From positions 106,723 through 170,722 of the forward strand of contig NZ_AUCK01000006.1 of the NCBI RefSeq assembly GCF_000429725.1: a stretch of 64,000 nt of DNA. The letters are read 5' to 3'. Under the pieces are notes generated by a model. The model saw only the letters and a list, made by a program, of their open reading frames with translations. It did not search any database and had not been told where the DNA came from. Shown here one piece after another: positions 1 through 8,325 of this stretch. The translations under genes were made by a program, and so were the position numbers. How positions within the stretch are numbered: the first letter of the stretch is position 1; every line of letters starts with the position of its first letter. Origin of the DNA: Alkalicoccus chagannorensis DSM 18086 (GTDB taxonomy: Bacteria; Bacillota; Bacilli; Bacillales; Salisediminibacteriaceae).

Positions 1-423
1 GCAGCCCGGTACAGGCTCGTCGTGACGGCGGCAGCCTCTGCATTCAGGTTCTCAGGCTGGCGCTGCCGGCGCGCGCGTACATCCGGGTGATCCGATCGAC
101 CATAATACAACGACATCCCCCCTCCATCAAATTATCAAAATCATTAGCATTGAAACGATAGTAACGTATTTCATCGAAGAAAGCAAGAGGAGAAAAAGCA
201 ATGGGCTGCAACGGACAGAGACTGAGTTGTGCTTGGACAGGAACTTCCGTGGGTCCGAACCGTCTGTGACAGCACAGAAGCTTCCTTGCGTGCACGTAAT
301 TAGAGCCTATATCCCCAAGCACCTCTGGTCCCCGGGTGCAGCGGCAGCCACGGAAAAAGAGGGAGTCGGAGGTTTTGATCGGAGTTGGTGGATCTGGGGA
401 GGATCTGGGCATCTGCTGCGGAG
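1..423. other. Intergenic DNA, no supported gene
   Basis: Short overlapping reading frames exist on both strands, but none has a ribosome-binding site or a recognisable protein, and their peptides are arginine-, proline- and serine-rich in every frame, as expected of repetitive GC-rich DNA. The right part (about 375-423) grades into the 21-bp-period array that follows. I see nothing functional here. Confidence 0.5.
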
Positions 424-611
424 CGGACACTCGCGGGAGCCGCTCGGATGTTCGGCGAACGTGGGCGGACACTCAGCGGGAGCGGGCGGACACTCTGGAG
501 AGAAGAGCGGACGTTCAGGCGCTGGGCGGTCATTCAGCAGGGCCCGGCGGACGTTCAGCACGAAGGAACGGTCACTCAGAGAGAACGAGCGGTCATCCAG
601 CGATGGAGCCG
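424..611. repeat. Degenerate 21-bp-period tandem array, CGGWCAYTCAG type
   Basis: Successive units start at 424, 445, 466, 487, 508, 527, 548, 569 and 590. The spacing is 21 bp except for one 19-bp unit (508-526). Each unit opens with a variant of CGGACACTCAG or CGGTCATTCAG, followed by about ten variable bases. A second array of the same type lies at 10097-10262 and also contains one 19-bp unit ending in GGCGCTGGG. Because 21 is a multiple of three, all frames give repetitive peptides, which explains the spurious ORFs here. Function unknown. Confidence 0.8.
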
Positions 612-730
612 CTTGCCCTCCAATCCAAACGATCCAACCGTCTGTTACCCAAACCCTTCCGGTTTACGGCTGCCGGTGCAGCCGCCGGAGGAGCGGATCG
701 CTGAGGCCTGGATTTTTTCATTTACACAAA

Positions 731-774
731 AACGCTTCCGAGGACCCGTTCTGGATCATCGGAAGCGTTTTTTG
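731..774 (-). terminator. Bidirectional hairpin terminator
   Basis: An 11-bp stem (AACGCTTCCGA paired with TCGGAAGCGTT) is flanked by T-runs on both strands. It lies just downstream of the small minus-strand gene at 787-888 and probably ends its transcript. Confidence 0.75.
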
Positions 775-786
775 CTTGGCAGCCTT

Positions 787-888
787 TCATTTTTTTAGAA
801 CAAGATAGAGAACGAGCGACAGACAGCCGATCATCACAAGAACGACAGTCCCAATCAGCAGGATCCCTGAAACACCTATACTCGTCAT
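787..888 (-). CDS. 33-aa single-span membrane protein
   Basis: A tiny gene with a very strong Shine-Dalgarno (GGAGGTGAGC) six to seven bases before its ATG, a TGA stop and a terminator immediately after. The product is almost entirely one hydrophobic helix (rich in I, L, V and G), ending in Lys-Lys, so it is predicted to be a one-pass membrane peptide. It lies just downstream of the anti-sigma gene on the same strand with a 30-base gap, so it could be the last gene of the ECF operon. No family is recognised; the call rests on the SD and hydrophobic profile. Confidence 0.6.
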   Translation of the reverse strand: MTSIGVSGILLIGTVVLVMIGCLSLVLYLVLKK

Positions 889-918
889 CTGCTCACCTCC
901 GTTTCTTATGTTGAAGTG

Positions 919-2298
919 TTAGTCCCGCACAGGTATGACGTCGTCGTGAGTTTCCAGCTTTCGGTAGCCGTTCAGCTGCACCCCCGATTCGGATGTTCCT
1001 TCCGGTGCTTCTTCAAACTGCATCTCCGATTCGTAGGAAAGGATGCGGGAATCGTCTAATTCGGAGAGCATCCAATACATCTCCTCTTCCCACCGCTGGC
1101 CATCGGCGTCGACGATAAACGGGGAGGCGCTGCTTCCTGCCTGCTGCATTCCTTCCAGCCTGACATCATATTCAAGGATCTCATAGGCCCGATCCGGATC
1201 GGGGTCTTCCTGGATGCGCACCGAAGCGCCATTCTCTTCTTTTGAGAGAGAAGCCGTGACCTCGTGACCTTCCACCTCCCAGGAGAGCGTCTCCGAGGTG
1301 TCGTCCCATGGGATGAACGTATCGACGTCTTCCCAGAGGATGGAGTGCCCCGGCACCAGCTCCAGCGCTCCGGAGACATCCAGGTCTACCACGGGCTCGA
1401 ACACGGCGGAGGTAGGCGCAAAGCCATCCTCTTCCACGAAATCCTGGACAGCGAAAAGCGGGGACTCCAGCTCACGGCCGTTGATCCGCAGCGCATCAAA
1501 CTCGACGGCGAGCGTCTCGTCCTGCAGCCGCTGTTCGAAATGAAGTTCGACCGAGGTGGGACCGTATTCCAGTGCCGTAAAGCGGAAATCATGCCCGTTC
1601 CAGGATACGTCCTGATCCAGGGGTTCCATGCTTCGTTCATGCCGGGTAATTGGTACGGTCCAGGACCAGTCTCCTTCCACGACGGTATCCGGTTCTATAA
1701 AATCATCCTGGAGCTGATCGAGCGTCAGAGTCAGTTCGGCTTCTGCTGCTCCGACAGGCGGCAGCTCCAGTCTGCCGGACGTCGCGTCTTCGGTCTCGTC
1801 GATCGTCAACCTGCCGGTAACAGGCGAGCCGATCACTTCCTCTTCAAACACAGTCTCCTCATCGACGTGGAAATGCTCCGGCTGCATCAAATCGGCTTCG
1901 CCGGCACCCTCCATTTCGTAATACAGCCAGGTAGCATCTGTGTCCGCGACGGCACCGGTGATAGTGATTGTCACCTCTTCCGATTCCGATTCGATCGCGA
2001 GTGGTTCACCCCATTCGGATTCGAGCAGAGCTTCCCGCTGGTCGACCTGCTCGTCTTGGTACTCGTCGAAGAACAAGTCCATCGGCTGCCAGCCGCCGGC
2101 TGCCGCGGCCGTACCAATCCCGGCAATCGCTGCTGCCGCGAGACTGATCGGTTTCCAGAAACGTCGAGGACGAGGGAGAGATTTGGCCGTACGGGCTTCG
2201 ACGCGGCTGCGCCATCCGGAGGGAACCTCTACGTGATGCAGCGCGGCATCCAGCTCCGGCAGTCGCTCCGTTTCGTTCCGGTGATTGTTGGTCGTCAT
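919..2298 (-). CDS. Membrane-anchored anti-sigma factor-like protein (DUF4179 type)
   Basis: A 459-residue protein with a short N-terminal cytoplasmic part, one transmembrane helix at about residues 50-68 (alanine- and isoleucine-rich) and a long, very acidic extracytoplasmic region of beta-rich composition. This is the architecture of the DUF4179-type proteins of Bacillaceae that are encoded next to ECF sigma factors and hold them at the membrane. Its start overlaps the stop of the sigma gene by four bases (ATGA), so the two are translationally coupled. Assignment as anti-sigma is inferred from architecture and operon position. The strong excess of Asp and Glu outside the membrane fits a halophilic or alkaliphilic host. 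Confidence 0.7.
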   Translation of the reverse strand: MTTNNHRNETERLPELDAALHHVEVPSGWRSRVEARTAKSLPRPRRFWKPISLAAAAIAGIGTAAAAGGWQPMDLFFDEYQDEQVDQREALLESEWGEPLAIESESEEVTITITGAVADTDATWLYYEMEGAGEADLMQPEHFHVDEETVFEEEVIGSPVTGRLTIDETEDATSGRLELPPVGAAEAELTLTLDQLQDDFIEPDTVVEGDWSWTVPITRHERSMEPLDQDVSWNGHDFRFTALEYGPTSVELHFEQRLQDETLAVEFDALRINGRELESPLFAVQDFVEEDGFAPTSAVFEPVVDLDVSGALELVPGHSILWEDVDTFIPWDDTSETLSWEVEGHEVTASLSKEENGASVRIQEDPDPDRAYEILEYDVRLEGMQQAGSSASPFIVDADGQRWEEEMYWMLSELDDSRILSYESEMQFEEAPEGTSESGVQLNGYRKLETHDDVIPVRD

Positions 2299-2843
2299 TG
2301 TCCGGATCCTCCTTTCTCTCTCGTCTGACTGTCATAGGCACGTGCTTCCTGCTGCCGGATCGCTGCTCTGGCGCGGTGCACTTTCGATTTTACGGCGGAA
2401 GCACTCGTCTGGTACGCTGCGGCAATCTCTTCGTACGTATAGCCGCCGGTGTATTGCAGCAGCAGCCAGTCGCGTTCCTCGGGCTCCAGCGGCTCCAGCA
2501 TATCTGCGAGTTCCACTTGGCCGAAGCCTTCTTCCTGCACAGCGGCCCGGGACTGAACTGCTTCATTCATCGGGACCGAGGTATTCCGCCGATAAACGGC
2601 GGTGCATTCATGGAGGTAGATCCGGATAAACCACGTTTCAAAGTAGGCCGGCTCCCGCAGCTGCTCGATCTTCTCGACAGCCTGGACAATCGCATTATGC
2701 AGCGCATCTTCTATGTCTTCGGTGCGCTTCAGGCGGCTGGCCCCGAGCCGGAAGAGCATCGTTTCTTTCGTCTCCATCCAGTCCAGGAGGCGATCCCAGC
2801 GGCCCCGGCGCAGCTCGCGCACCAGTTTTTTTGTCGGTTGCAT
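2295..2843 (-). CDS. ECF-type RNA polymerase sigma factor
   Basis: A 182-residue sigma-70 family protein. The sigma-2 region spans about residues 25-90 (the stretch around EDIEDALHNAIVQ and YFETWFIRIYLHE). The sigma-4 helix-turn-helix lies at about 125-170 (LEPEERDWLLLQYTGGYTYE, then a YQTSASAVKSKVHRAR recognition helix). The start has a good SD (AAAGGGGGAAG). It is followed by the overlapping anti-sigma gene, and the pair probably forms an envelope-stress switch. The upstream region holds a possible autoregulatory promoter. Which B. subtilis ECF group it belongs to cannot be told by eye. Confidence 0.88.
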   Translation of the reverse strand: MQPTKKLVRELRRGRWDRLLDWMETKETMLFRLGASRLKRTEDIEDALHNAIVQAVEKIEQLREPAYFETWFIRIYLHECTAVYRRNTSVPMNEAVQSRAAVQEEGFGQVELADMLEPLEPEERDWLLLQYTGGYTYEEIAAAYQTSASAVKSKVHRARAAIRQQEARAYDSQTREKGGSGQ

Positions 2844-2870
2844 GTGCTTCCCCCTTTCGTTCGCTGTCTA

Positions 2871-2900
2871 TTAGATGCATGAGCAGGCAGCATCGTTGCA
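2871..2900 (-). promoter_or_regulatory. Possible ECF autoregulatory promoter
   Basis: On the minus strand TGCAAC (2895-2900) is followed after 17 bases by CATCTAA (2871-2877), resembling ECF promoters with AAC in the -35 and CGTC/CATC-type -10 elements. It lies about 30 bases upstream of the sigma gene start. A similar pair precedes the other ECF gene in the window (49094-49122). Weak evidence by itself. Confidence 0.35.
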
Positions 2901-3121
2901 AAAAAATAAAAAAGTTCGCGCAGCACGGCATTTCCCTTCATGGAGCGCGTTTCAGGGAGACCTGTCGTGACGGATGGGAAGAGCTTTGGTTTGAATATAG
3001 CAAAAAGTGTAAATAACGACGAAGAGGATCCTGGATCGATCCATCGGAATGCCGATGCATTTCCGTTAAACGGTATCCGTGATTCGCGGATAAGCCGACC
3101 GCCATAAAGGAGCGATGTGCA

Positions 3122-3208
3122 GTGGAATGGTATTATTGGGCGCTGATTGCCCTGTTTCTATTGTCTGTCCTATATAAGGTAAGAAGGTATAAGAAAAAAA
3201 TAGAATAG
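3122..3208 (+). CDS. 28-aa membrane peptide
   Basis: A GTG-started mini-ORF preceded by AAGGAG with nine bases of spacing. It encodes a Trp/Tyr-rich N-terminus, one hydrophobic helix and a strongly basic tail (RRYKKK). It is followed after 16 bases by another small membrane gene on the same strand, so the two may be co-transcribed. No family recognised. The SD and the classic hydrophobic-then-basic layout are the only support. Confidence 0.45.
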   Translation: MEWYYWALIALFLLSVLYKVRRYKKKIE

Positions 3209-3224
3209 AAAGGAGACGATAAGG

Positions 3225-3395
3225 ATGATGAGTAAAGACGCCTTTCTCTATATTTTCGTGTATCCCGTTTTTGCACTGGCGCTGGCCCTTGGTCTGCCCG
3301 CCCTCTTCGGTGGGACGATGTATCTTTCTACGTTGACAGCCCCCGCTGCTCTGCTCATTTTAGGGATTTACAAGGTGACAACCAAGAAGGAGTGA
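3225..3395 (+). CDS. 56-aa two-helix membrane protein
   Basis: The start is at an ATG-ATG pair (3225 or 3228) with AGGAGA eight bases upstream. The product has two hydrophobic segments (about residues 7-27 and 33-50) and a short lysine-rich C-terminal tail. It directly follows the 28-aa membrane peptide gene. No family recognised. The good SD, length and composition argue that it is real. Confidence 0.6.
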   Translation: MMSKDAFLYIFVYPVFALALALGLPALFGGTMYLSTLTAPAALLILGIYKVTTKKE

Positions 3396-3508
3396 AGCCG
3401 TCAGCATCAACGAATGCACACCTGTAGATCGAAGCCCTATTTTTCACTATGTAGAATAAGCCTCGTGACAGGAAAGCGGCAGGAGGACATCAGCTTCTCC
3501 GCACACAA

Positions 3509-3544
3509 AACCACGCCGGAAGCGTCTCTGCTTCCGGCGTGGTT
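3509..3544 (-). terminator. Hairpin terminator for the small minus-strand gene
   Basis: A 14-bp stem (ACCACGCCGGAAGC with its complement) around a six-base loop, followed on the minus strand by TTTTG. It lies 35 bases past the stop of the gene at 3579-3761. Confidence 0.75.
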
Positions 3545-3578
3545 CCTGCCATTGGATCCGGGCTGCCATCCCGGGCGA

Positions 3579-3761
3579 TTACCGTTCTTTCTTCTCCGGT
3601 GGCTTCATCTCGTCGGGAGGGGCTGCGTGGTTTTTCGACCGAATCAGGCCCATCCCTCTCAAAAAAGCGACCATGGCAGCAAGAGAGACAGCCGACAGGA
3701 CAACGACACTCAGCAGGACGATGGAAATTTCCCAAAACGCGGTAGAGAACAGACCGGTCAT
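3579..3761 (-). CDS. 60-aa single-span membrane protein
   Basis: One long hydrophobic helix (about residues 10-35, rich in V, L, S and A) followed by a basic and proline-rich cytoplasmic-type tail ending in PEKKER. A moderate SD (GAGG) lies nine bases before the ATG, and a clear terminator follows. It resembles the many short membrane proteins of Bacillaceae of unknown role. No specific family is recognised. Confidence 0.6.
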   Translation of the reverse strand: MTGLFSTAFWEISIVLLSVVVLSAVSLAAMVAFLRGMGLIRSKNHAAPPDEMKPPEKKER

Positions 3762-3851
3762 CCTATCACATCCTCGATTATCATTCGCACGGATGAAAAT
3801 ATACTTCTTCTTATGCTATTCCCGTATTCTGCCAATGTTAACCGTGAACGT

Positions 3852-4445
3852 TTACGGCCGCAGCCCTTTTTCGAAAATGCGCCATGTTGTCTGCAGCAGT
3901 TCCTGTCGTGCTTCGGCATTTTCCACCCAGCGGCGGTCGGTCGCGTTCATGATGCCGTCCATCAGAGCGAAGTAGGCGAGTTCCAGCTCGTGCGCGCTGA
4001 TTTCCGGGTCGAGCGTCCCGTCTGCATGGGCTTCTTCTGCCACCTGGGAAACGATCCTTCCCAATTTCACATTACCCCGATCGACAGCATCCTGGACGAG
4101 CTCGGCGACACTGGGCGCCGGGAGCAGCATGAACGACTGCAGGAACCGCAGGTACTTCGTGTCGGAAAAATAGGCTTCCAGCTGATTCTCCAGCATGACA
4201 TACAGCCGGTCGAGCGGCGGACGCCCGGATGCGTGCAGCTCCGCCTCGCGGATTAAGGATTCATAGTGGTCCGTCACGAGACGCAGCGCATCTTCAAAGA
4301 TAGCGAGCTTGCTTTCGTAATGAGCGTAAATGGAAGGTTTTTTAATACCGGCAGCCGAAGCGATCTGGGCCATCGACGCCGCTTCATAGCCGTGCTGCGT
4401 AAACAAATCGACCGCAGCCAGGACGATCTTCTCTTTGGTAGACAT
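3852..4445 (-). CDS. TetR/AcrR family transcriptional regulator
   Basis: A 197-residue regulator. The N-terminal helix-turn-helix (residues about 1-50) has the TetR signature: a DLFTQHGYEAASMAQIASAAG stretch followed by KPSIYAHYESK. The C-terminal two thirds is an all-helical ligand/dimer domain. I chose the ATG at 4445 because it has an AGAGAGG SD; the longer frame would run into the operator. It is divergent from the small exporter gene, with a near-palindromic operator between them, so it most likely represses that gene and itself. Confidence 0.88.
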   Translation of the reverse strand: MSTKEKIVLAAVDLFTQHGYEAASMAQIASAAGIKKPSIYAHYESKLAIFEDALRLVTDHYESLIREAELHASGRPPLDRLYVMLENQLEAYFSDTKYLRFLQSFMLLPAPSVAELVQDAVDRGNVKLGRIVSQVAEEAHADGTLDPEISAHELELAYFALMDGIMNATDRRWVENAEARQELLQTTWRIFEKGLRP

Positions 4446-4494
4446 GGAGGCACCTCTCTTTACAACAATGCTCCTTCTAGTATACACTAAAAAG

Positions 4495-4514
4495 ACTACC
4501 GACCGTTCGTTAGT
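4495..4514. promoter_or_regulatory. TetR-type operator between divergent genes
   Basis: ACTACCGACCGTTCGTTAGT is a 20-bp imperfect palindrome: 16 of 20 positions agree with its reverse complement. It contains the GACCG...CGxT core common in TetR-family operators, and sits between the regulator (start 4445) and the exporter (start 4551), overlapping where the promoters must be. Confidence 0.65.
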
Positions 4515-4550
4515 TTTTAAAAAGAACGAAATCATAGAGGAGGTGCGGTG

Positions 4551-4985
4551 ATGTGGGATTACATTGTGATGAGTGCAACGGCGTGGCTGCTCGGGTTCCT
4601 GCCAATCTTCGAAATTTACCTGGCAGTGCCTGCGGCGATTGGAATGGGGCTCGATCCGGTCTCGGCCGTTTTATGGGGGACCTTCGGTAATTTTGTTACC
4701 ATCCCGTTCCTCGTTTACTGCTACAGCCTCATGACGAAAATCAACTGGATGCACCGCTGGCTCCTTCGTATGGCCGATTCGAAATTCAGCCGCCGGATGA
4801 GAGACCGCGGTTTTTTATATGTGCTGCTCGCCACTCCGCTGATCGGCGCCTGGGCTGTCGGGGTTGTCGGCAAGGTAGCCGACATGGATAAAGCCCGGCT
4901 GTTTCTTTCGTCGCTGCTCTCGATCTTTCTCTGCGGCGTCGTCATCGCTTTTTTCACCGTGACCGGGATCGAACTTTTCAGCTGA
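4551..4985 (+). CDS. Small multidrug-export family membrane protein (COG2426 type)
   Basis: A 144-residue integral membrane protein with about four hydrophobic segments. It shows the family-typical N-terminal stretch with LPIFEIYLAVPAAIGMG and the later ATPLIGAWAVGVVGK motif of the small multidrug export / COG2426 family. The start at 4551 (ATG) follows an AGAGGAGGTG SD; a GTG three bases upstream is possible. It is controlled in all likelihood by the divergent TetR repressor. The substrate is unknown, and the family name is historical rather than proof of drug export. Confidence 0.78.
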   Translation: MWDYIVMSATAWLLGFLPIFEIYLAVPAAIGMGLDPVSAVLWGTFGNFVTIPFLVYCYSLMTKINWMHRWLLRMADSKFSRRMRDRGFLYVLLATPLIGAWAVGVVGKVADMDKARLFLSSLLSIFLCGVVIAFFTVTGIELFS

Positions 4986-5098
4986 CAGGCCAGAAACTCT
5001 ATATGGAAATGACCGGCCTGCTGATACTACGGCAGCGTCGGTTTTTCGTTTTTTGAGGAGATTATTTCCTCTCTCGGGCGGATCCGTCCGCTGCTTGT

Positions 5099-5205
5099 CT
5101 CAAAAGTGGCAGGAAGCGGCGGCATTGCAGATGAAAGAAGCTCAAATGTGCTGCGAACTGTCTCAAAAAAAGCAGCGTGGCTCAAAAATTCCGCGAGGAG
5201 ACCCG
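5099..5205. repeat. Degenerate 21-bp-period array, CTCAAAA keyword
   Basis: The keyword CTCAAA(A) recurs at 5099, 5141, 5162 and 5181, that is at 42, 21 and 19 bp. The spacing class matches the arrays at 424-611 and 10097-10262, but the keyword is different. It lies in the roughly 600-bp non-coding stretch (4986-5581) before the phosphodiesterase gene. No gene is seen in that stretch. Confidence 0.6.
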
Positions 5206-5487
5206 CCTGTGATGGAAAGCCGCCCCCCTTTACCTAATGAAGCGGCGCAAAATCCCAGCAGACCGACCCGCTTCTGTATCCGAAAATGGTAGAAGTCGAT
5301 GTTTCGTGAAACAAAAGAAGATTCATAAGAAGGAATCAGCAGCTTCGAGCACTTTGCGTAAAGCACGACATTTTTCCTTCAAAAATCACACATACCAACT
5401 TTTGTATTAGAGTCAAAAGTCCTTTATTTTCTGTCGAATGTTTGGAAAATCAACATGGATTATTCCTGAATACCTTATGAATAGCGT

Positions 5488-5557
5488 GTTTCCGGTTTAT
5501 TTTCAGCAGGATGGAGGTATAGACCGGAAACAGAGAACCAACTTACGTTGTGGTTCT
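5488..5557 (+). promoter_or_regulatory. Two consecutive hairpins in the leader of the EAL gene
   Basis: The first hairpin pairs GTTTCCGGT (5488-5496) with ACCGGAAAC (5523-5531). The second pairs AGAACCA (5534-5540) with TGGTTCT (5551-5557) and can extend inward through AAC/GTT. Together they fill the last 70 bases before the SD of the phosphodiesterase gene. They do not match the conserved cores of the known cyclic-di-GMP riboswitches that I can recall. Possibly a structured 5' UTR. Confidence 0.35.
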
Positions 5558-5581
5558 AAATGCTTGGTTGGGGGAGTGGAC

Positions 5582-7189
5582 ATGGAAAAAGAACAACACG
5601 TGCAGCGGTTGGGTGTCGTCGCTGCGATGGTGATCCTGCTGGTGTACCTCGTGTATCAAACGGACGGGACGAATACTTCGTATCTGCAGCTGACTTACAT
5701 ACCGATCATTTTGTCGGCTTATTATTGGAACATCCGCGGCGGTGTGGCTGCCGGGTTGATCGCAGGCCTCGCCTTCGGACCACTGATGCCGCTGAGCGTA
5801 TCGGCAGAGGTGATGCAGCCGGTTGCGAACTGGGTGCTGCGCCTCGGGATTTTCACGTTCATTGGAGGATTCACCGGCTATATTTTCTCCTTGATGCACC
5901 GCAGAAAAAAGGACGCGCTGCACAAGAGCTATAAGAATCCTTTCACCGGCGTGTACAATACAAAAAAACTATTTGAACACCTGGAGGAGCGCATTGCGAG
6001 CAAGACATCCTTCGACCTCGTATCGATCAAACTGAACAACATCGACGACATCGAGAAGTACGTGCACCGGACGATCCGCACGAAAGTTGTGACACAGATC
6101 ATCGGTGACTTGACGGATCGGTTCGGGGAAGGGACGGTCTACTCCTACGGGGTGGATGAACTGATTGTCGTCACGGAGCCGGCATGCAAGCGGGAGCTGG
6201 AAGAGCTTTTGCAGCAGTATGAGCATCCGGTGCAGCTGGACGGATTCCAGTTCATGGTGTCCTTGAAAATCGGCATCTATCCATTCGAAGGAAAGGACGA
6301 ACATCCGGAAGAAGTCTACAACAAAGTCCGGATCGCCCACGAACAGGGCGGACCGCAGCAGTCGGGGCTCTACTACTACAATGAGTATCTGGCCGAACAG
6401 CGCCGGGAGATGCAGGAGATTACCGGCGGGCTGATGGAAGCCATTCGCCGCCGGGAATTTTTCCTCGTCTATCAGCCGAAAATTGATTTGAAGCAGAACA
6501 AGGTTACGGGAGCAGAAGTGCTCATCCGCTGGGACCGCGGGGACAAAAAGTTTGTCGCGCCGAACGTGTTCATCGAAGTAGCCGAACAGACGGGATTTAT
6601 TGATGACATCACCAAGTTTGTCCTCGACGGAGCCACGCAGCAGATCATGGAGTGGCAGGAGCGGGGAATCGAAGTGGAGTGCGGCATCAACATGACCGCG
6701 AAGGAGCTGGCGAATGTCCATTTTGCGAACTGGGTGGAGTGGATCTTCACGGAAAAGCGGATCGGCGGTTCCAGTGTGGAAATCGAGATCACGGAGCGGG
6801 TTTTCTCGGATAAGAATCAGGAGCTGCTCCAGTCGCTGGAAGGATTCCAGCATAAAGGCTTCAAAGTCTCGATTGATGACTTCGGCACCGGTTACAACTC
6901 GCTCATGACCATCGGGGAAATCCCCTTCGATATTTTGAAGATTGATAAGTACTTTATCGACCGCCTGGAGCAGAAAGAAATCTACGAAATGACGAAAAAC
7001 ATCATCCGCTTTGCCCACCAGACGGATAAAACCGTCGTGGCTGAAGGAGTGGAACACGAGGCGCAGCTGGACGTGCTTCGCAGCATGGGGTGCGATCAGG
7101 TGCAGGGCTATGTCTACAGCCGGCCGCTGCCGGCTGCGGAATTCGAAGCGTTCTACCACGCCTGGTCAGGGGAGCAGACCGTGAGCTGA
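5582..7189 (+). CDS. Membrane-bound cyclic-di-GMP phosphodiesterase with degenerate GGDEF and EAL domains
   Basis: A 535-residue protein: four hydrophobic N-terminal segments (about 1-100), a GGDEF-like domain (about 120-275) whose signature is replaced by YGVDEL, and a C-terminal EAL domain (about 295-530). The EAL domain keeps the metal and catalytic residues: E of EVLIRW (about E312), N of NMTAKEL, E of EITERVF, the DDFGTGYNS loop, K of LKIDKYF and the VAEGVE glutamate. The EAL half therefore looks catalytically competent, while the GGDEF half probably binds nucleotide or only dimerises. The ATG at 5582 follows GGGGGAG; the longer frame has no good SD. The gene is monocistronic, between a hairpin leader and a terminator. 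Confidence 0.88.
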   Translation: MEKEQHVQRLGVVAAMVILLVYLVYQTDGTNTSYLQLTYIPIILSAYYWNIRGGVAAGLIAGLAFGPLMPLSVSAEVMQPVANWVLRLGIFTFIGGFTGYIFSLMHRRKKDALHKSYKNPFTGVYNTKKLFEHLEERIASKTSFDLVSIKLNNIDDIEKYVHRTIRTKVVTQIIGDLTDRFGEGTVYSYGVDELIVVTEPACKRELEELLQQYEHPVQLDGFQFMVSLKIGIYPFEGKDEHPEEVYNKVRIAHEQGGPQQSGLYYYNEYLAEQRREMQEITGGLMEAIRRREFFLVYQPKIDLKQNKVTGAEVLIRWDRGDKKFVAPNVFIEVAEQTGFIDDITKFVLDGATQQIMEWQERGIEVECGINMTAKELANVHFANWVEWIFTEKRIGGSSVEIEITERVFSDKNQELLQSLEGFQHKGFKVSIDDFGTGYNSLMTIGEIPFDILKIDKYFIDRLEQKEIYEMTKNIIRFAHQTDKTVVAEGVEHEAQLDVLRSMGCDQVQGYVYSRPLPAAEFEAFYHAWSGEQTVS

Positions 7190-7240
7190 GCGGCAGAAAT
7201 CTCCGCTCACGAAGGCCGGAATCAGGCGTTGGAAACGAAC

Positions 7241-7274
7241 GAAAGGCTGTCAGACACTCGTCTGACAGCCTTTC
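7241..7274. terminator. Bidirectional hairpin between convergent genes
   Basis: A 15-bp perfect stem (GAAAGGCTGTCAGAC with its complement) and a four-base loop, between the phosphodiesterase gene (+) and the dehydrogenase gene (-). There is no long T-run, but the position between convergent genes fits transcription termination. Confidence 0.65.
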
Positions 7275-7414
7275 GTGCTTGCAGTGGGAATCATGGAGAA
7301 GGCGTTGGATGCCATGCTGGGAGGCACCTTCGTGAAAGGTCCGACGAGACATGTTCCAGCTGTTTCCGTCTTACCTTCGGAGACGGCCTGTACGATGATT
7401 CCACTTGAAAAGAA

Positions 7415-8185
7415 TCAATATTTTGCCGACTGACCGCCGTCGATTGTGATGACGGAGGCGTTGATAAACGTGGATTCATCTGAAAGCAGGTAGCAGACGA
7501 GGCTGCCGACTTCCTCCGGCTTTCCGAATCGTTTGGACGGGTTGGCCTGAACGAAATCCTCGCCGAACGTTTCCCAGTCATCGCCGGCCATCTGCTTCAG
7601 GGAGCCTTTGACCATGTCCGTCATGATCGCGCCCGGTGCAATCGCGTTGATGCGAACACCGAACTCTCCGTATTCCACGCCGGAGTTGCGGGTCAGGCCG
7701 ATGACGCCGTGTTTACTCGCGGCGTAGCCGGACTGACTGCCGACGCCGCGGATACCGCCGACGGAGGCCGCGTTCACGATCGAACCGAACCCTTGTTTTT
7801 TCATTTCAGCAAGCACGTATTTCATGCCGAAAAAGACGCCGTTCATGTTTACGTCGACGACTTTGGCGAATTCTTCGCTGCTGTAGTCTTCGGTTAAATT
7901 TTGTTTTCCTTCGATGCCGGCGTTGTTGAAGAAGCCGTCAATCTGTCCGAACCGCTCTACCGCATCTGCTACAAACGCTTTGACTTCCTTTTCATTTGTG
8001 ACGTTGGCGACGACGGTCTCCACGTCGGTATTTGTGAGCTCCTGACGCACTTCCTCCAGCTTCTCTTTGTTCATGTCGACGAGAAACAGTTTCGCCCCTT
8101 CTGCAGCCGCTTTCTGAGCAGCTGCATGCCCGAGTCCGGATGCCCCTCCGGTAATGAGAATCACTTTGTCCTGTAAACGTGCCAT
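7415..8185 (-). CDS. Short-chain dehydrogenase/reductase (classical SDR)
   Basis: A 256-residue NAD(P)-dependent oxidoreductase. It has the Rossmann glycine motif TGGASGLG near residues 13-20, an aspartate at the end of the second strand (LFLVDMN), which favours NAD over NADP, an NNAG motif, and the catalytic set Ser plus YAASK near residues 145-165. The ATG at 8185 follows AAGGAGGAG; the longer upstream frame runs through the divergent promoter region. The substrate cannot be told. It is divergent from a TetR gene that likely regulates it. Confidence 0.9.
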   Translation of the reverse strand: MARLQDKVILITGGASGLGHAAAQKAAAEGAKLFLVDMNKEKLEEVRQELTNTDVETVVANVTNEKEVKAFVADAVERFGQIDGFFNNAGIEGKQNLTEDYSSEEFAKVVDVNMNGVFFGMKYVLAEMKKQGFGSIVNAASVGGIRGVGSQSGYAASKHGVIGLTRNSGVEYGEFGVRINAIAPGAIMTDMVKGSLKQMAGDDWETFGEDFVQANPSKRFGKPEEVGSLVCYLLSDESTFINASVITIDGGQSAKY

Positions 8186-8284
8186 GCAGAACTCCTCCTT
8201 TTGAAGTATAATGATGGTACTACTTTCAGTATATAGAGGAACGCAGTCCAGAACGATGAAACGGCTTACATGCTTGTCGAGGAA

Positions 8285-8311
8285 ATCGACACTTCCGGAC
8301 AATCTGTCGAT
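8285..8311. promoter_or_regulatory. Candidate operator (inverted repeat) of the TetR regulator
   Basis: ATCGACA (8285-8291) and TGTCGAT (8305-8311) form a perfect 7-bp inverted repeat separated by 13 bases, ending just before the SD of the TetR gene in the 140-bp divergent region. Such a site could give autoregulation. The spacing is wider than usual for TetR proteins. Confidence 0.4.
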
Positions 8312-8325
8312 AAGGAGGCGCGCGT

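Noticed and set aside
424..611. CRISPR array
   Set aside because: No constant repeat with unique spacers; the units are contiguous and diverged, and no cas gene is seen.
227..808. Overlapping ORFs in the 21-bp array at the left end
   Set aside because: A period that is a multiple of three keeps all frames open; peptides are repetitive in every frame and no SD is present.
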